A DNA stretch of 64,000 nucleotides, taken from the NCBI GenBank assembly GCA_000696115.1, contig JJOH01000001.1, forward strand, positions 307,410 through 371,409, read 5' to 3'. Origin of the DNA: Streptomyces olindensis (GTDB lineage: Bacteria > Actinomycetota > Actinomycetes > Streptomycetales > Streptomycetaceae). Position 1 is the first letter of the stretch. Each line of letters begins with the position of its first letter. Of this stretch, positions 1 through 9,476 are shown piece by piece. A program made the translations under genes and the position numbers. Below the pieces are notes generated by a model, which ran no database searches, was not told where the DNA came from, and saw nothing but the letters and a program-made list of their open reading frames with translations.

Positions 1-1245
1 CCCGAGGCACCGGCCACCGCGGGCGCCTCCCCCACCCCCACGTCCCGCTACCTCCGCCAACTGGCGGAAGACCTCCTGGACGAACTGGCGGACCTGCCCA
101 GCGCGTTGGCGGACGACGAACCGACGGACCTGGAGAAGATCAGGACGGTTTGCGTCGATTGGCCAGCGCCCGCGCCCACCCCGGCCCCGCCCCACCAGCC
201 CCTCGAAGCCGCCTGGCTGGGCCGGGCCATCGGCTGCCTCCTGGGCAAACCAGTGGAGAAACTCCCCCTGGAAGGCATCCGCCGCCTGGCCAAGTCCACC
301 GGCAACTGGCCCTTGTCCACCTGGTTCACGGCACGAGGCGTCCCGGACGAACTCCTCACCGCGTACCCCTGGAACCGCCGCTCGGCACAAACCTCCCTCG
401 CCGAGAACATCGACGGCATGCCCGAGGACGACGACCTCAACTACCCCCTCCTCAACCTGGTCCTCCTCCAACGGCACGGCAGGACCTTCACCACCACGGA
501 CGTGGCCCGCACCTGGCTCGACGAACTCCCCGCCGGCCGCACCTTCACCGCCGAACGCGTCGCCTACCGCAACCTCCTCAGCGGTCTGGAACCCCCGCGC
601 ACCGCCCGCCACCGCAACCCGTTCCGCGAATGGATCGGCGCCCTGATCCGCGCCGACGTCCACGGCTGGACCAACCCCGGCGACCCGGCCGCCGCGGCCG
701 AACAGGCCCACCGCGACGCCACCCTCACCCACACCGCCAACGGCGTCTACGCGGCGATGTTCACGGCGGCCACCATCGCGACGGCCGCGACCGGCACCGC
801 CGACGTCCACACCTGCCTGCGCACCGGCCTCACGGTCGTCCCGCCACGCTCCCGCCTCGCCCGAGCGGTCCGCCAGGCCATCGAACTGGCCCACGAGCAC
901 GCCGACTTCGACACGGTCGTCGACGCCCTCCACACCACCCACGCCACCACCCACCACTGGGTGCACGCCGTCCCCAACACCGCGCTGATCGCCGCCGCCC
1001 TCACCCACGCGGACGGCGACTTCACCGGCTCCATCTGCCGTGCGGTGGGCGGCGGTTGGGACACCGACTCCAACGGCGCCACGGCCGGCAGCATCGCCGG
1101 CCTGCTCGCCGAAGACCCCGCGGCGCTCCCCGATCGCTGGACGGCCCCGCTGAAGAACCGCCTGTCCACCTCCATCGGCGACTTCAACGGCGTCGGCTTC
1201 GACACCCTCGCCCACCTCACCCACCGGGAGACCCACCGCCCATGA
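1..1245 (+). CDS. ADP-ribosylglycohydrolase family protein (5' end outside window)
   Basis: The reading frame is open from base 1 to the TGA at 1243-1245, giving 414 residues in the window, so the true start probably lies upstream. An internal TTG at 106 is a poor start because coding-like sequence continues before it. The family removes ADP-ribose from proteins or other adducts using two metal ions. Matching signatures are GCLLGKPVEKL near the start of the domain, an acidic PEDDDL segment (nt 421-438) and GGGWDTDSNGATAG (nt 1048-1089), the usual metal- and ribose-binding DTDS/T region near the C-terminus. The stop overlaps the next ATG (ATGA, 1242-1245), so it is translationally coupled to the CoA-transferase. 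The physiological substrate cannot be read from sequence. Confidence 0.85.
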   Translation, partial: PEAPATAGASPTPTSRYLRQLAEDLLDELADLPSALADDEPTDLEKIRTVCVDWPAPAPTPAPPHQPLEAAWLGRAIGCLLGKPVEKLPLEGIRRLAKSTGNWPLSTWFTARGVPDELLTAYPWNRRSAQTSLAENIDGMPEDDDLNYPLLNLVLLQRHGRTFTTTDVARTWLDELPAGRTFTAERVAYRNLLSGLEPPRTARHRNPFREWIGALIRADVHGWTNPGDPAAAAEQAHRDATLTHTANGVYAAMFTAATIATAATGTADVHTCLRTGLTVVPPRSRLARAVRQAIELAHEHADFDTVVDALHTTHATTHHWVHAVPNTALIAAALTHADGDFTGSICRAVGGGWDTDSNGATAGSIAGLLAEDPAALPDRWTAPLKNRLSTSIGDFNGVGFDTLAHLTHRETHRP

Positions 1246-2441
1246 CCGCTCCCCAGCCCGCGCCCCTCACCGGCCTGCGCGTCCTCGATCTCGCCACCCT
1301 CTTCGCCGGCCCGATGGCCGCCACCCTGCTCGGCGATTTCGGCGCGGAGGTCATCAAGGTCGAGCACCCCACGAAACCCGATCCCTCCCGCGGCCACGGC
1401 CCCTCGAAGGACGGCGTGGGCCTGTGGTGGAAGATGCTCGGCCGCAACAAGCGGACCATGACCCTCGACCTGTCCCGGCCCGGGGGCCGCGCCACCCTCC
1501 TGCGCCTCGCCGCCACCGCCGACGTGATCGTCGAGAACTTCCGCCCCGGCACCCTGGAGAAGTGGGACCTGGGCTGGCCGGAGCTGTCGGCCGCCAACCC
1601 CCGCCTGGTGCTGGCCCGCGTCACCGGCTTCGGCCAGTTCGGCCCCTCCGCGCACCGCCCCGGCTTCGGCACCCTCGCGGAGGCGATGAGCGGCTTCGCC
1701 GCGATCACCGGCGAGCCGGACGCACCCCCTACTCTGCCTCCCTTCGGGCTCGCCGACGCGATCGCCGGCCTGACCACGGCGTACGCGGTGATGACGGCGC
1801 TGGCCGCCCGGGACCGGACGGGCGAGGGCCAGGTCGTCGACATGGCCCTGATCGAGCCGATCCTGGCCGTCCTCGGCCCCCAGCCCCTCTGGTACGACCA
1901 GCTCGGCCACGTCCAGCCCCGCACCGGCAACCGCTCCCCCAACAACGCCCCGCGCGGTGTCTACCGCACCGCCGACGACACCTGGGTCGCCGTCTCCACC
2001 TCGGCCCAGTCGGTCGCGGAACGTGTGATGCACCTGGTCGGCCGCCCGGACCTGATCGACGAGCCGTGGTTCGCCACGGGCGCCGACCGCGCCCGCCACG
2101 CCGACGTCCTGGACGAGGCGGTCGGCGGCTGGATCGCCGCGCGCACCCGCACCGACGTCCTCGCGGCCTTCGAGAAGGCGGAGGCGGCCGTGGCCCCGGT
2201 CCAGGACATCCGGGACGTGATGGCCGACCCGCAGTACCAGGCCCTGAACACCATCACCACCGTCGACGACCCGGAACTCGGCCCGCTGCGCATGCAGAAC
2301 GTCCTGTTCCGCCTCTCCGCCACGCCCGGCGCGATCCGCTGGGCCGGCCGCCCGCACGGCGCCGACACCGACGAGGTCCTCACCGAACTGGGCCTGTCCC
2401 CGGACGACCTCACGGCACTGCGCGCGGAGGGCGCCCTGTGA
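1242..2441 (+). CDS. CaiB/BaiF class III CoA-transferase
   Basis: A 399-residue protein of usual length for family III CoA-transferases, which move CoA between carboxylic acids through an aspartyl-CoA thioester. The N-terminus has the typical LRVLDLATLFAGPMAATLL and GAEVIKVEHP stretches, followed by VIVENFRPGTLEKWDLG. The expected catalytic Asp is D172 in the segment PPFGLADAIAGL. The ATG sits in a 4-nt overlap with the previous stop, and its own TGA overlaps the GTG of the CitE-like gene (2438-2441). Co-translation with a CitE-like lyase suggests a small acyl-CoA activation and cleavage pathway, perhaps for a dicarboxylate or a branched or hydroxylated acid. The substrate is unknown. Confidence 0.9.
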   Translation: MTAPQPAPLTGLRVLDLATLFAGPMAATLLGDFGAEVIKVEHPTKPDPSRGHGPSKDGVGLWWKMLGRNKRTMTLDLSRPGGRATLLRLAATADVIVENFRPGTLEKWDLGWPELSAANPRLVLARVTGFGQFGPSAHRPGFGTLAEAMSGFAAITGEPDAPPTLPPFGLADAIAGLTTAYAVMTALAARDRTGEGQVVDMALIEPILAVLGPQPLWYDQLGHVQPRTGNRSPNNAPRGVYRTADDTWVAVSTSAQSVAERVMHLVGRPDLIDEPWFATGADRARHADVLDEAVGGWIAARTRTDVLAAFEKAEAAVAPVQDIRDVMADPQYQALNTITTVDDPELGPLRMQNVLFRLSATPGAIRWAGRPHGADTDEVLTELGLSPDDLTALRAEGAL

Positions 2442-3250
2442 CGGCGTTCCCCCTCACCTGGCTCTACGCCCCGGGCGACCGCCCGGACCTGGTGACGAAG
2501 GCCCTCACCTGCGGCGCCGACATCGTCGTCGTCGACCTGGAGGACGCGGTCGCCCCCGACCGCAAGGAGTACGCCCGCGCCGCCACCGCCGACCTGCTCG
2601 CCGACCCGCCGCCGGTCCCGGTGCACGTCCGCGTCAACTCCCTGGACGGCCCCTGGGCCGAGCGGGACATCACCGCCCTCGCGGAGGCCCCCGGCCTGTC
2701 CGGACTGCGCCTGCCCAAGGTGACCTCCCCGGCCGAGATCACCCGCGTCGCGCCCCGGGCCACCGCCGGGCTGTACGCCCTGCTGGAGACGGCCCTCGCC
2801 GTGGAACAGGCGTACGCCGTCGCCACCGCCCACCCGAACCTGCGCGGCATCGCGCTCGGCGAGGCGGATCTCCGGGCCGACCTGGGCGTGCGCGACGACA
2901 CGGGCCTCGACTGGTCCCGCTCCCGGGTGATCGTGGCGGCGCGGGCGGCGGGCCTGCCCCCGCCGCCGCAGTCGGTCCACCCGGACACCCGCGACCTGGA
3001 GGGCCTGGCCGCCTCCTGCGCGCACGGCCGGGCCCTGGGCTTCCTGGGCCGCGCAGCGATCCACCCCCGCCAGCTCCCGGTGATCGAGCGGGCCTATCTG
3101 CCCACCGAGGAGGAGATCGAGCGGGCCGAGACGGTCCTCAAGGCGGCCGCCACGCAGCAGGGCGCCCAGGCCCTGCCGGACGGCCGCTTCGTCGACGCGG
3201 CGGTGGTGACGGCGGCCCAGCGCACCCTGTCCCTGGCCCGCCGCCGCTGA
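2438..3250 (+). CDS. HpcH/HpaI aldolase / citrate lyase beta-subunit-like (CitE-like) protein
   Basis: A 270-residue CitE-like enzyme. The family cleaves or condenses acyl-CoA substrates such as malyl-, methylmalyl- or citramalyl-CoA with a Mg2+ ion in a TIM barrel. Visible signatures are LYAPGDRPDLVTKA, then VVDLEDAVAPDRK (the acidic metal/CoA region), RVNS, LPKV, ALLETALAV (metal-binding Glu) and LGEADLRADLG (metal-binding Asp/Glu). No partner citrate lyase alpha or gamma genes are present, so this is probably a stand-alone CitE-like enzyme rather than part of citrate lyase. The GTG start overlaps the upstream TGA by 4 nt. A strong hairpin follows at 3272-3305. Confidence 0.88.
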   Translation: MTAFPLTWLYAPGDRPDLVTKALTCGADIVVVDLEDAVAPDRKEYARAATADLLADPPPVPVHVRVNSLDGPWAERDITALAEAPGLSGLRLPKVTSPAEITRVAPRATAGLYALLETALAVEQAYAVATAHPNLRGIALGEADLRADLGVRDDTGLDWSRSRVIVAARAAGLPPPPQSVHPDTRDLEGLAASCAHGRALGFLGRAAIHPRQLPVIERAYLPTEEEIERAETVLKAAATQQGAQALPDGRFVDAAVVTAAQRTLSLARRR

Positions 3251-3271
3251 CCATCCCCCACCGGAAAAACG

Positions 3272-3305
3272 CCGAGGGCGCCCGACAAGCTCCGGGCGCC
3301 CTCGG
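3272..3305 (-). terminator. Bidirectional hairpin between CitE-like gene and lgt
   Basis: A perfect 13-bp inverted repeat (CCGAGGGCGCCCG at 3272-3284 and its complement at 3293-3305) with an 8-nt loop. It lies between convergent genes. On the minus strand it is followed by a run of five T, so it is an intrinsic terminator for lgt, and it can fold for the plus-strand transcript too. Confidence 0.8.
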
Positions 3306-3322
3306 TCACGTACGGCAGACCA

Positions 3323-4255
3323 TCAGATCTTCTTCGCCGACCCGGCCTCGTCATCGACCTCGCTCTTGGCCCCGTCCTTGCCGGACTCCGCCTCGTCCTC
3401 GGTCGCGGCGTCCTCGCCGGTCTCACCGCCGGTGGCCTCCGCGCCCGGCTCCACCACTTCTTCCCGGCCGGGCCGCTTCTTCGACGACACCACCAGGTAC
3501 GTCACGGCGAGCAGGAACACGAGGATCGCGGTCCACACGTTCAGCCGGACGCCGAGGATGTGGTGGGCGTCGTCGACGCGCATGTACTCGATCCACCCGC
3601 GCCCGGCGCAGTACGCGGCGACGTACAGCGCGAACGCCCGCCCGTGCCCGAGCCGGAAGCGGCGGTCCGCCCAGATCACCAGGACCGCGACGCCGATGCA
3701 CCACAGCGACTCGTACAGGAACGTCGGGTGGTAGGTGCCCGGCACCCGCCCGTCCGCCGAGGAGGTGATCTCCAGGGCCCACGGCAGGTCGGTGGGCTTG
3801 CCGTACAGCTCCTGGTTGAACCAGTTGCCCCAGCGGCCGATCGCCTGCGCGAGGGCGATGCCCGGCGCGACGGCGTCGGCGTAGGCGGGCATCGGGATGC
3901 CGCGGCGGCGGCAGCCGATCCACGCGCCCAGCGCGCCGAGCGCGATCGCGCCCCAGATGCCGAGGCCGCCCTCCCAGATCTTGAAGGCGTCCACCCAGTC
4001 ACGGCCCTCGCTGAAGTACAGCTCGTAGTCCGTGATCACGTGGTAGAGGCGGCCGCCGACCAGGCCGAAGGGGACGGCCCAGACAGCGATGTCGGCCACC
4101 GTGCCGGCCCGCCCGCCCCGGGCGATCCAGCGCTTGTTGCCGAGCCAGACCGCGACGAAGACGCCGATGATGATGCAGAACGCGTAGCCGCGCAGCGGAA
4201 TGGGGCCGAGGTACAGCACCCCGCGCGACGGGCTGGGAATGAAGGCAAGTTCCAT
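3323..4255 (-). CDS. lgt: Prolipoprotein diacylglyceryl transferase
   Basis: A 310-residue multi-pass inner-membrane enzyme that attaches diacylglycerol from phosphatidylglycerol to the lipobox Cys of prolipoproteins, the first step of lipoprotein maturation. The Lgt signature GRWGNWFNQELYG is clear. Other family segments are LGPIPLRGYAF near the N-terminus, GGRLYHVITDYELYF and HPTFLYESLW. The C-terminal 45 or so residues form a hydrophilic acidic Glu/Asp/Ala-rich tail, common in actinobacterial Lgt. The ATG is preceded by no obvious Shine-Dalgarno; a TAGCGT box (4266-4271) lies 10 nt upstream, so the transcript may be leaderless. The signal peptidase for the next step, lspA, is also in this window. 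Confidence 0.96.
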   Translation of the reverse strand: MELAFIPSPSRGVLYLGPIPLRGYAFCIIIGVFVAVWLGNKRWIARGGRAGTVADIAVWAVPFGLVGGRLYHVITDYELYFSEGRDWVDAFKIWEGGLGIWGAIALGALGAWIGCRRRGIPMPAYADAVAPGIALAQAIGRWGNWFNQELYGKPTDLPWALEITSSADGRVPGTYHPTFLYESLWCIGVAVLVIWADRRFRLGHGRAFALYVAAYCAGRGWIEYMRVDDAHHILGVRLNVWTAILVFLLAVTYLVVSSKKRPGREEVVEPGAEATGGETGEDAATEDEAESGKDGAKSEVDDEAGSAKKI

Positions 4256-4281
4256 GGCAAGGTCGACGCTACCGTGCGGGA

Positions 4282-4305
4282 CCGGGCCCCGGGCAGGGGG
4301 CCCGG
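4282..4305 (-). terminator. Hairpin between dsbA-like gene and lgt
   Basis: A 9-bp inverted repeat, CCGGGCCCC at 4282-4290 paired with 4297-4305, with a 6-nt loop. It lies downstream of the dsbA-like stop and just upstream of lgt. There is no T-tract, so termination strength is uncertain. Confidence 0.45.
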
Positions 4306-4339
4306 CTACGGGTCCATAACAGGGGCGTGAGAAAACGCC

Positions 4340-5116
4340 TTACGCCTTGTTCGCCTCCTGCACCATCTGCTTCAGCTTGGCCGGGGTCATCGTCCGGTCC
4401 TGGTAGATGTTCTTGCCGTCGAACAGGACGGTCGGCGTGCCCGAGAAGCCGCCCTTGTCGAAGGCCTGGTGGGACTTGTCGACCCAGGCGTTGTGCGTAC
4501 CGTCCTTGACGCAGGCGCGGAAGGCCGGGGTGTCCAGGCCGTCGACCTTGCCGGCCAGCTCGATCAGCTTGTCGGTGCTCGCGTACGCGTCGTCGATCTC
4601 CGGGGGCTGGTTGTCGAAGAGCACGTCGTGGTACGCGGGGAACTTCCCGGCGTCCTGGGCGCAGGCGGCGGCGTTGGCCGCGTTGCGGGAGCCGCTGCCG
4701 CGCATGTTGCCGTCGATGAGCGTGACCAGGTGGTACTCGACCTTCAGCTGGCCGGCGTTCGTCAGCTCGTGGATCACCGGCCGGTACCCCGTCTCGAAGG
4801 ACTTGCAGGCCGGGCAGCGGAAGTCCTCCCACACCGTGAGCGTGGACTTGGCGCTGTCCTTGCCGACCGGGATCGCCAGGCCGTCCTTGCCCTGGGCGCC
4901 CGAGGGGGCCACGACCGGGCCCGAGGCCTCGCCGCCGTCGTCCTTGCCTGCGTTGGCCGCGACGACGCCGATCACCGCCGCGAGTCCCAGGACAGCGACG
5001 ACGGCGCCGCCCACGAGCAGCGCGCGTCGGCGCTTCTCCGCGGACTTCTGCTTCTCGCGCTCGACCGCCAGCTTCTCCCGGGCGGTGCGCTTTCCCTCAC
5101 GGTTCTTCTCGCTCAC
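4340..5116 (-). CDS. Membrane-anchored DsbA-family thioredoxin-fold protein (CPAC)
   Basis: A 258-residue protein from GTG 5116. The first 30 residues are highly charged and Lys/Arg/Glu-rich, followed by one transmembrane segment (about residues 33-55) and an extracytoplasmic thioredoxin fold with the CPAC redox motif at residues 101-104 (context DFRCPACKSFE). The cis-Pro loop is visible as SGTPTVLFDG. Two further Cys (in AACAQ and RACVK) could form a structural disulfide. The likely role is thiol oxidation or reduction of exported proteins. A frame extending upstream overlaps the trpA terminator hairpin and lacks conserved sequence, so I chose the GTG that begins VSEKNREGK. Its ribosome-binding site is weak. 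A second protein with the same design lies at 33219-34037. Confidence 0.88.
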   Translation of the reverse strand: MSEKNREGKRTAREKLAVEREKQKSAEKRRRALLVGGAVVAVLGLAAVIGVVAANAGKDDGGEASGPVVAPSGAQGKDGLAIPVGKDSAKSTLTVWEDFRCPACKSFETGYRPVIHELTNAGQLKVEYHLVTLIDGNMRGSGSRNAANAAACAQDAGKFPAYHDVLFDNQPPEIDDAYASTDKLIELAGKVDGLDTPAFRACVKDGTHNAWVDKSHQAFDKGGFSGTPTVLFDGKNIYQDRTMTPAKLKQMVQEANKA

Positions 5117-5130
5117 ACCCCGGAAACGAA

Positions 5131-5157
5131 CCGGGGAGGCGCACCGCGCCTCCCCGG
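5131..5157 (-). terminator. trpA-downstream hairpin abutting the dsbA-like start
   Basis: A perfect 12-bp stem (CCGGGGAGGCGC at 5131-5142 paired with 5146-5157) with a 3-nt loop. It lies 44 nt after the trpA stop and only 14 nt before the dsbA-like GTG. In transcript direction it is followed by TTCGTTT. It probably ends or attenuates trp operon transcription, so the dsbA-like gene would depend on readthrough or an internal promoter. Confidence 0.7.
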
Positions 5158-5201
5158 CCTCAGGTCCACCCGTACGAGGGACCCGTATGACGTGCGGCTT
5201 T

Positions 5202-6016
5202 CTACGCCTGTCGGCGCACGCCCTGGGCGAGGTCGCCGGCGAGCGCGCGCACGGCCTCGACACCGGCCGCGTCGTCCGGGGCGTCGAGCATCGCCTTGAC
5301 GAAGGCCGAGCCGACGATCACGCCGTCGGCGAAGCCGGCGACCTCGGCGGCCTGGGTGGCGTTCGAGACGCCGAGCCCGACGCAGACCGGCAGGTCGGTC
5401 CCGGTGGCCCGGGTGCGTTCCACCAGGTCCTGGGCCTGCGAGCTGACGGTGGCGCGGGTGCCGGTGACGCCCATGAGGGACGCGGCGTAGACGAAGCCGC
5501 TGCCCGCCGCGGTGATCTGCGCGAGCCGCTCGTCCTTGCTGCTGGGGGCGACGACGAAGACGGTCGCGAGACCGTGCTTCTCGGCGTGCTCCCGCCACAG
5601 CGCCGACTCCTGCACGGGCAGGTCGGGCAGGATGCAGCCCGCGCCGCCCGCCTCGGCCAGCTCCGCCGTGAACCGCTCGACGCCGTAGCGGTCGATGGGG
5701 TTCCAGTACGTCATGACGAGGACGGGCTTGCCGGTGGCCTCGTGGGCCTCGCGGACCGTGCGCATCACGTCGGCGATCTTGACGCCGCCGCGCAGGGCGA
5801 TGTCGTCGGCGGTCTGGATGACGGGGCCGTCGAGGACGGGGTCGCTGTGCGGCAGGCCCACCTCGACGACGTCGGCACCGCCGTCGAGGACGGCCTTGAT
5901 CGCCTCGATGCCGCCGTCCACGGTCGGGAACCCGGCCGGGAGGTAGGCGATGAGGGCCGAACGTCCTTCGGACTTCGCCGCGGCGAGGGTGTCGCTCAAC
6001 AGCTGCAGGTTGCCGC

Positions 6017-6020
<4 letters not shown>
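5202..6020 (-). CDS. trpA: Tryptophan synthase alpha subunit
   Basis: A 272-residue TIM-barrel subunit that cleaves indole-3-glycerol phosphate to indole and glyceraldehyde 3-phosphate and channels indole to TrpB. The catalytic region [16 protein letters not shown] holds the acidic residues corresponding to Glu49 and Asp60 of the enteric enzyme. The phosphate-binding end [14 protein letters not shown] is present. The GTG start overlaps the trpB stop (GTGA, 6017-6020), which enforces coupled synthesis of the two subunits. It is the last trp gene of the cluster and is followed by a hairpin. Confidence 0.97.
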
Positions 6021-7303
<1,283 letters not shown>

Positions 7304-7368
7304 GCGGAAACCTCACGGTGAGTGTTGTGGAAAACCGATCGCCGTGGGGGCCGGGTAGTCGGACGACC

Positions 7369-7569
7369 TCAGGCCGTGGGTGGCTGGTCGCGCCGTTCCC
7401 CGCGCCCCTGGGTGGGCCATCGCATGCCGTTGACCTGCCCGGGCTCATCACCGATGACGTACCGGACGCGGCGGCCGTGGACCCGGCGGGCCGGGGCTCG
7501 GCAGCCGCGGGGGCGGCAGCCGCGCGCGAGGCGGGCGTACCGGTCCACGGTCGTCATGGTGAGAGTCAT
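7369..7569 (-). CDS. trpM: Small basic TrpM/TrpX-like protein
   Basis: A 66-residue ORF (62 residues if the second ATG at 7557 is used) lying between trpC and trpB on the same strand, 21 nt after the trpC stop. It is very Arg-rich (RYARLARGCRPRGCRAPARR) with two Cys near the N-terminus, and has no membrane segment. In Streptomyces a small gene at exactly this place, called trpX or trpM, has been described as a modulator of tryptophan synthesis and development. I assign it by position and size, with a sequence resemblance I recall but cannot verify here. Neither ATG has a good ribosome-binding site, so it may be translated by coupling to trpC. Confidence 0.7.
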   Translation of the reverse strand: MTLTMTTVDRYARLARGCRPRGCRAPARRVHGRRVRYVIGDEPGQVNGMRWPTQGRGERRDQPPTA

Positions 7570-7590
7570 CGGGGCAAGCCTAGCGGGTGA

Positions 7591-8400
7591 TCAGCTCCGG
7601 CCGTGCCGGAGTGCGGGGTGCTCGCCCGCCGCCACCAGGTCCGAGACCGCCGTCTTGGGGTCCTTGCCGGTGACGAGGGACTCGCCGACCAGGACCGCGT
7701 CCGCACCGGCGTTGGCGTAGGCGATGAGGTCGTGCGGGCCGCGGACGCCGGACTCGGCGACCTTGATGAGGTGGGCGGGGATCTCCGGTGCCACCCGCTC
7801 GAAGGTGCCGCGGTCGACCTCGAGCGTCTTGAGGTTGCGGGCGTTGACGCCGATCACGCGGGCGCCGGCGTCGACCGCGCGCTCGACCTCGTCCTCGTCG
7901 TGGACCTCGACCAGCGGCGTGAGCCCGATGGACTCGGCGCGCTCGATGAGGGACTCCAGGGCGGGCTGGTCGAGGGCGGCGACGATCAGCAGGGCGAGGT
8001 CGGCGCCGTAGGCGCGAGCCTCCCACAGCTGGTACGAGGTGACGATGAAGTCCTTGCGCAGGACGGGGATGTCCACCCGGGCGCGGACCGCCTCCAGGTC
8101 GGCGAGCGAGCCGCCGAAGCGCCGCTGTTCCGTCAGCACGGAGATGACGGCCGCGCCGCCCGCCTCGTAGTCCGCGGCGAGCCCGGCCGGGTCGGCGATC
8201 GCGGCCAGCGCGCCCTTGGAGGGGCTGGAGCGCTTGACCTCGCAGATGACCTTGACGCCGTCGCCGCGCAGGGCCGCCGCGCCGTCCTTGGCCGCGGGAG
8301 CCTTCGCCGCGCGCTCCTTGAGCTCGTCGAGGCTGACGCGCGCCTGCCGCTCCGCGAGGTCGGCACGGACTCCGTCGATGATCTCGTCGAGCACACTCAC
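7591..8400 (-). CDS. trpC: Indole-3-glycerol phosphate synthase
   Basis: A 269-residue TIM-barrel enzyme that decarboxylates and cyclises CdRP to indole-3-glycerol phosphate. The catalytic lysine motif [11 protein letters not shown], the [11 protein letters not shown] region, [11 protein letters not shown], the [14 protein letters not shown] segment and the phosphate-binding [12 protein letters not shown] are all present. It is monofunctional, with no TrpF domain fused. A GGAAGGGGG ribosome-binding sequence precedes the GTG start with good spacing. It is first in the trpC-trpM-trpB-trpA run, and a promoter should lie in 8401-8539. Confidence 0.97.
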   Translation of the reverse strand: MSVLDEIIDGVRADLAERQARVSLDELKERAAKAPAAKDGAAALRGDGVKVICEVKRSSPSKGALAAIADPAGLAADYEAGGAAVISVLTEQRRFGGSLADLEAVRARVDIPVLRKDFIVTSYQLWEARAYGADLALLIVAALDQPALESLIERAESIGLTPLVEVHDEDEVERAVDAGARVIGVNARNLKTLEVDRGTFERVAPEIPAHLIKVAESGVRGPHDLIAYANAGADAVLVGESLVTGKDPKTAVSDLVAAGEHPALRHGRS

Positions 8401-8539
8401 GCGAGCGGCCCCCTTCCAGACTCTTGACAGTTCCAGCGACCGATCGGAAACCGATGGTCACTGCGATGGTATCCGCAGCGGGGCGTAGGCCTCGCATCCG
8501 GTTGACGCCGGTCCCACTACCTGGACATACACAAGATGA

Positions 8540-8974
8540 TCAAGGATGGAGCCAGCCACCGAAGGGCAGGTTCCGGACAACCGTGAAGACCAGCAGCAAC
8601 GCGCCGAGGCCCCACACCAGCCCCGGGCGGGGGTCGATCCGCAGCGGGCGTCCACGCACCGCGTGGACCACCCATACGGTCCACAGCACGGCGAAGGCCA
8701 GATAGCCGAGGACGGCGAGCGCGTTGGCGTGCAGCGCCGCCGGGAGGTCGCCGTGGACGAAGGCGTGGGCGCTGCGCAGTCCGCCGCAGCCGGGGCAGTA
8801 CAGGCCCGTGTAGTGCAGCAGCGGGCAGACGGGGTAGTGGCCGGGTTCGTTGGGGTCCACCGCGCCCACGTAGGCGAAGGCGGCGACGGCTCCCGCCAGG
8901 AGCCCCGCGGGTACGGCCAGGCGTCGCGCCGGACCGTGCGTCACCCTTCGGCTGTCGGCGTTCACGGTAGGCAT
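8540..8974 (-). CDS. DUF2752 family membrane protein
   Basis: A 144-residue integral membrane protein with about three hydrophobic segments. It holds the DUF2752 hallmark CPLLHYTGLYCPGCGGLRSAHAFVHGDL: a CP..YCPGCG cysteine cluster after the first membrane segment. The function of the family is unknown; the paired Cys suggest metal or redox chemistry. The start chosen is ATG 8974 (MPTVNADSRR), preceded by a short GGGG. It stands upstream of trpC and may be transcribed with it. A large hairpin at 8992-9031 separates it from the gene before it. Confidence 0.82.
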   Translation of the reverse strand: MPTVNADSRRVTHGPARRLAVPAGLLAGAVAAFAYVGAVDPNEPGHYPVCPLLHYTGLYCPGCGGLRSAHAFVHGDLPAALHANALAVLGYLAFAVLWTVWVVHAVRGRPLRIDPRPGLVWGLGALLLVFTVVRNLPFGGWLHP

Positions 8975-8991
8975 TGTGCCCCGCACACGCG

Positions 8992-9031
8992 TGAGGGGCG
9001 GTCCCGGCACCCTGGTGTCGGCCGCCCCTCA
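8992..9031 (-). terminator. Hairpin between HGxxPAAW gene and DUF2752 gene
   Basis: A 10-bp perfect outer stem (TGAGGGGCGG at 8992-9001 with its complement at 9022-9031) encloses a second, nearly perfect 8-bp stem with one G-U pair, forming a long rod-like hairpin. It lies between same-strand genes with stop at 9059 and start at 8974. No T-tract follows. Confidence 0.6.
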
Positions 9032-9058
9032 TGCGGGATGCGCGTCGTTCCGCCGGGA

Positions 9059-9310
9059 TCAGCCCTCGACGCGGGCCGGCTCGCGGTCGCCCGTCATCTT
9101 GTGCGGTGCGTGCAGGTCCTTGGGCTGGCCCAGGCCCATCATCCGCATGATGCCGCCGACGACACCGCCGAGCAGCACGACGACCATGCCGGCCCAGAAG
9201 CCCGCCGGCTGGTCCATCACCATGAACGCGCCCGCGACGCAGAAACCGATGAAGGCGATCGTGACACCGGTCCAGGCGGCCGGGGTGTGACCGTGGCTGC
9301 TGCCCGCCAT
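9059..9310 (-). CDS. HGxxPAAW family small membrane protein
   Basis: An 83-residue protein with two transmembrane segments (about residues 13-33 and 38-58) and the N-terminal motif HGHTPAAW that defines an actinobacterial small-protein family of unknown function. The C-terminus is hydrophilic. ATG 9310 is preceded by a good GAGGAG ribosome-binding site, so I prefer it to longer frames. It lies between trpE and trpC, a place such genes often occupy in actinomycete trp clusters. I can infer no function beyond membrane location. Confidence 0.85.
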   Translation of the reverse strand: MAGSSHGHTPAAWTGVTIAFIGFCVAGAFMVMDQPAGFWAGMVVVLLGGVVGGIMRMMGLGQPKDLHAPHKMTGDREPARVEG

Positions 9311-9412
9311 TGCTTGCTCCTCGTTGCTGTGTGCGTGTCTGAGCAGGACGCTCGGGCCCATTGTCCCGCACGCGCGCGTGGGCGGTGAGCGGGGGTGGTC
9401 CGGCGCTCCCCC

Positions 9413-9476
9413 GGGTGGCTCAGGCCCCGGTCCGGGTGGCTCAGGCCCCGGTCCCCGAGTGGCTCAGGCCCCGGTC
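9413..9476. repeat. Three tandem copies of a 20-bp unit over a gene end
   Basis: The unit GTGGCTCAGGCCCCGGTC with two variable preceding bases occurs at 9413-9432, 9434-9453 and 9457-9476. The last copy contains the stop codon and the final codons of the TIGR02234-type gene, so the two downstream copies are duplicates of that gene's 3' end. Periods are 21 and 23 bp. Confidence 0.85.

Noticed and set aside
150..1241. Frame 5' of the CoA-transferase giving a 763-residue product
   Set aside because: The first 360 or so residues are Pro/Arg/His-rich out-of-frame translation of the ADP-ribosylglycohydrolase gene. The family start is at 1242.
8401..8539. Trp attenuator or leader peptide upstream of trpC
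   Set aside because: I found no short ORF rich in Trp codons with a terminator/antiterminator pair, and no T-box core sequence.
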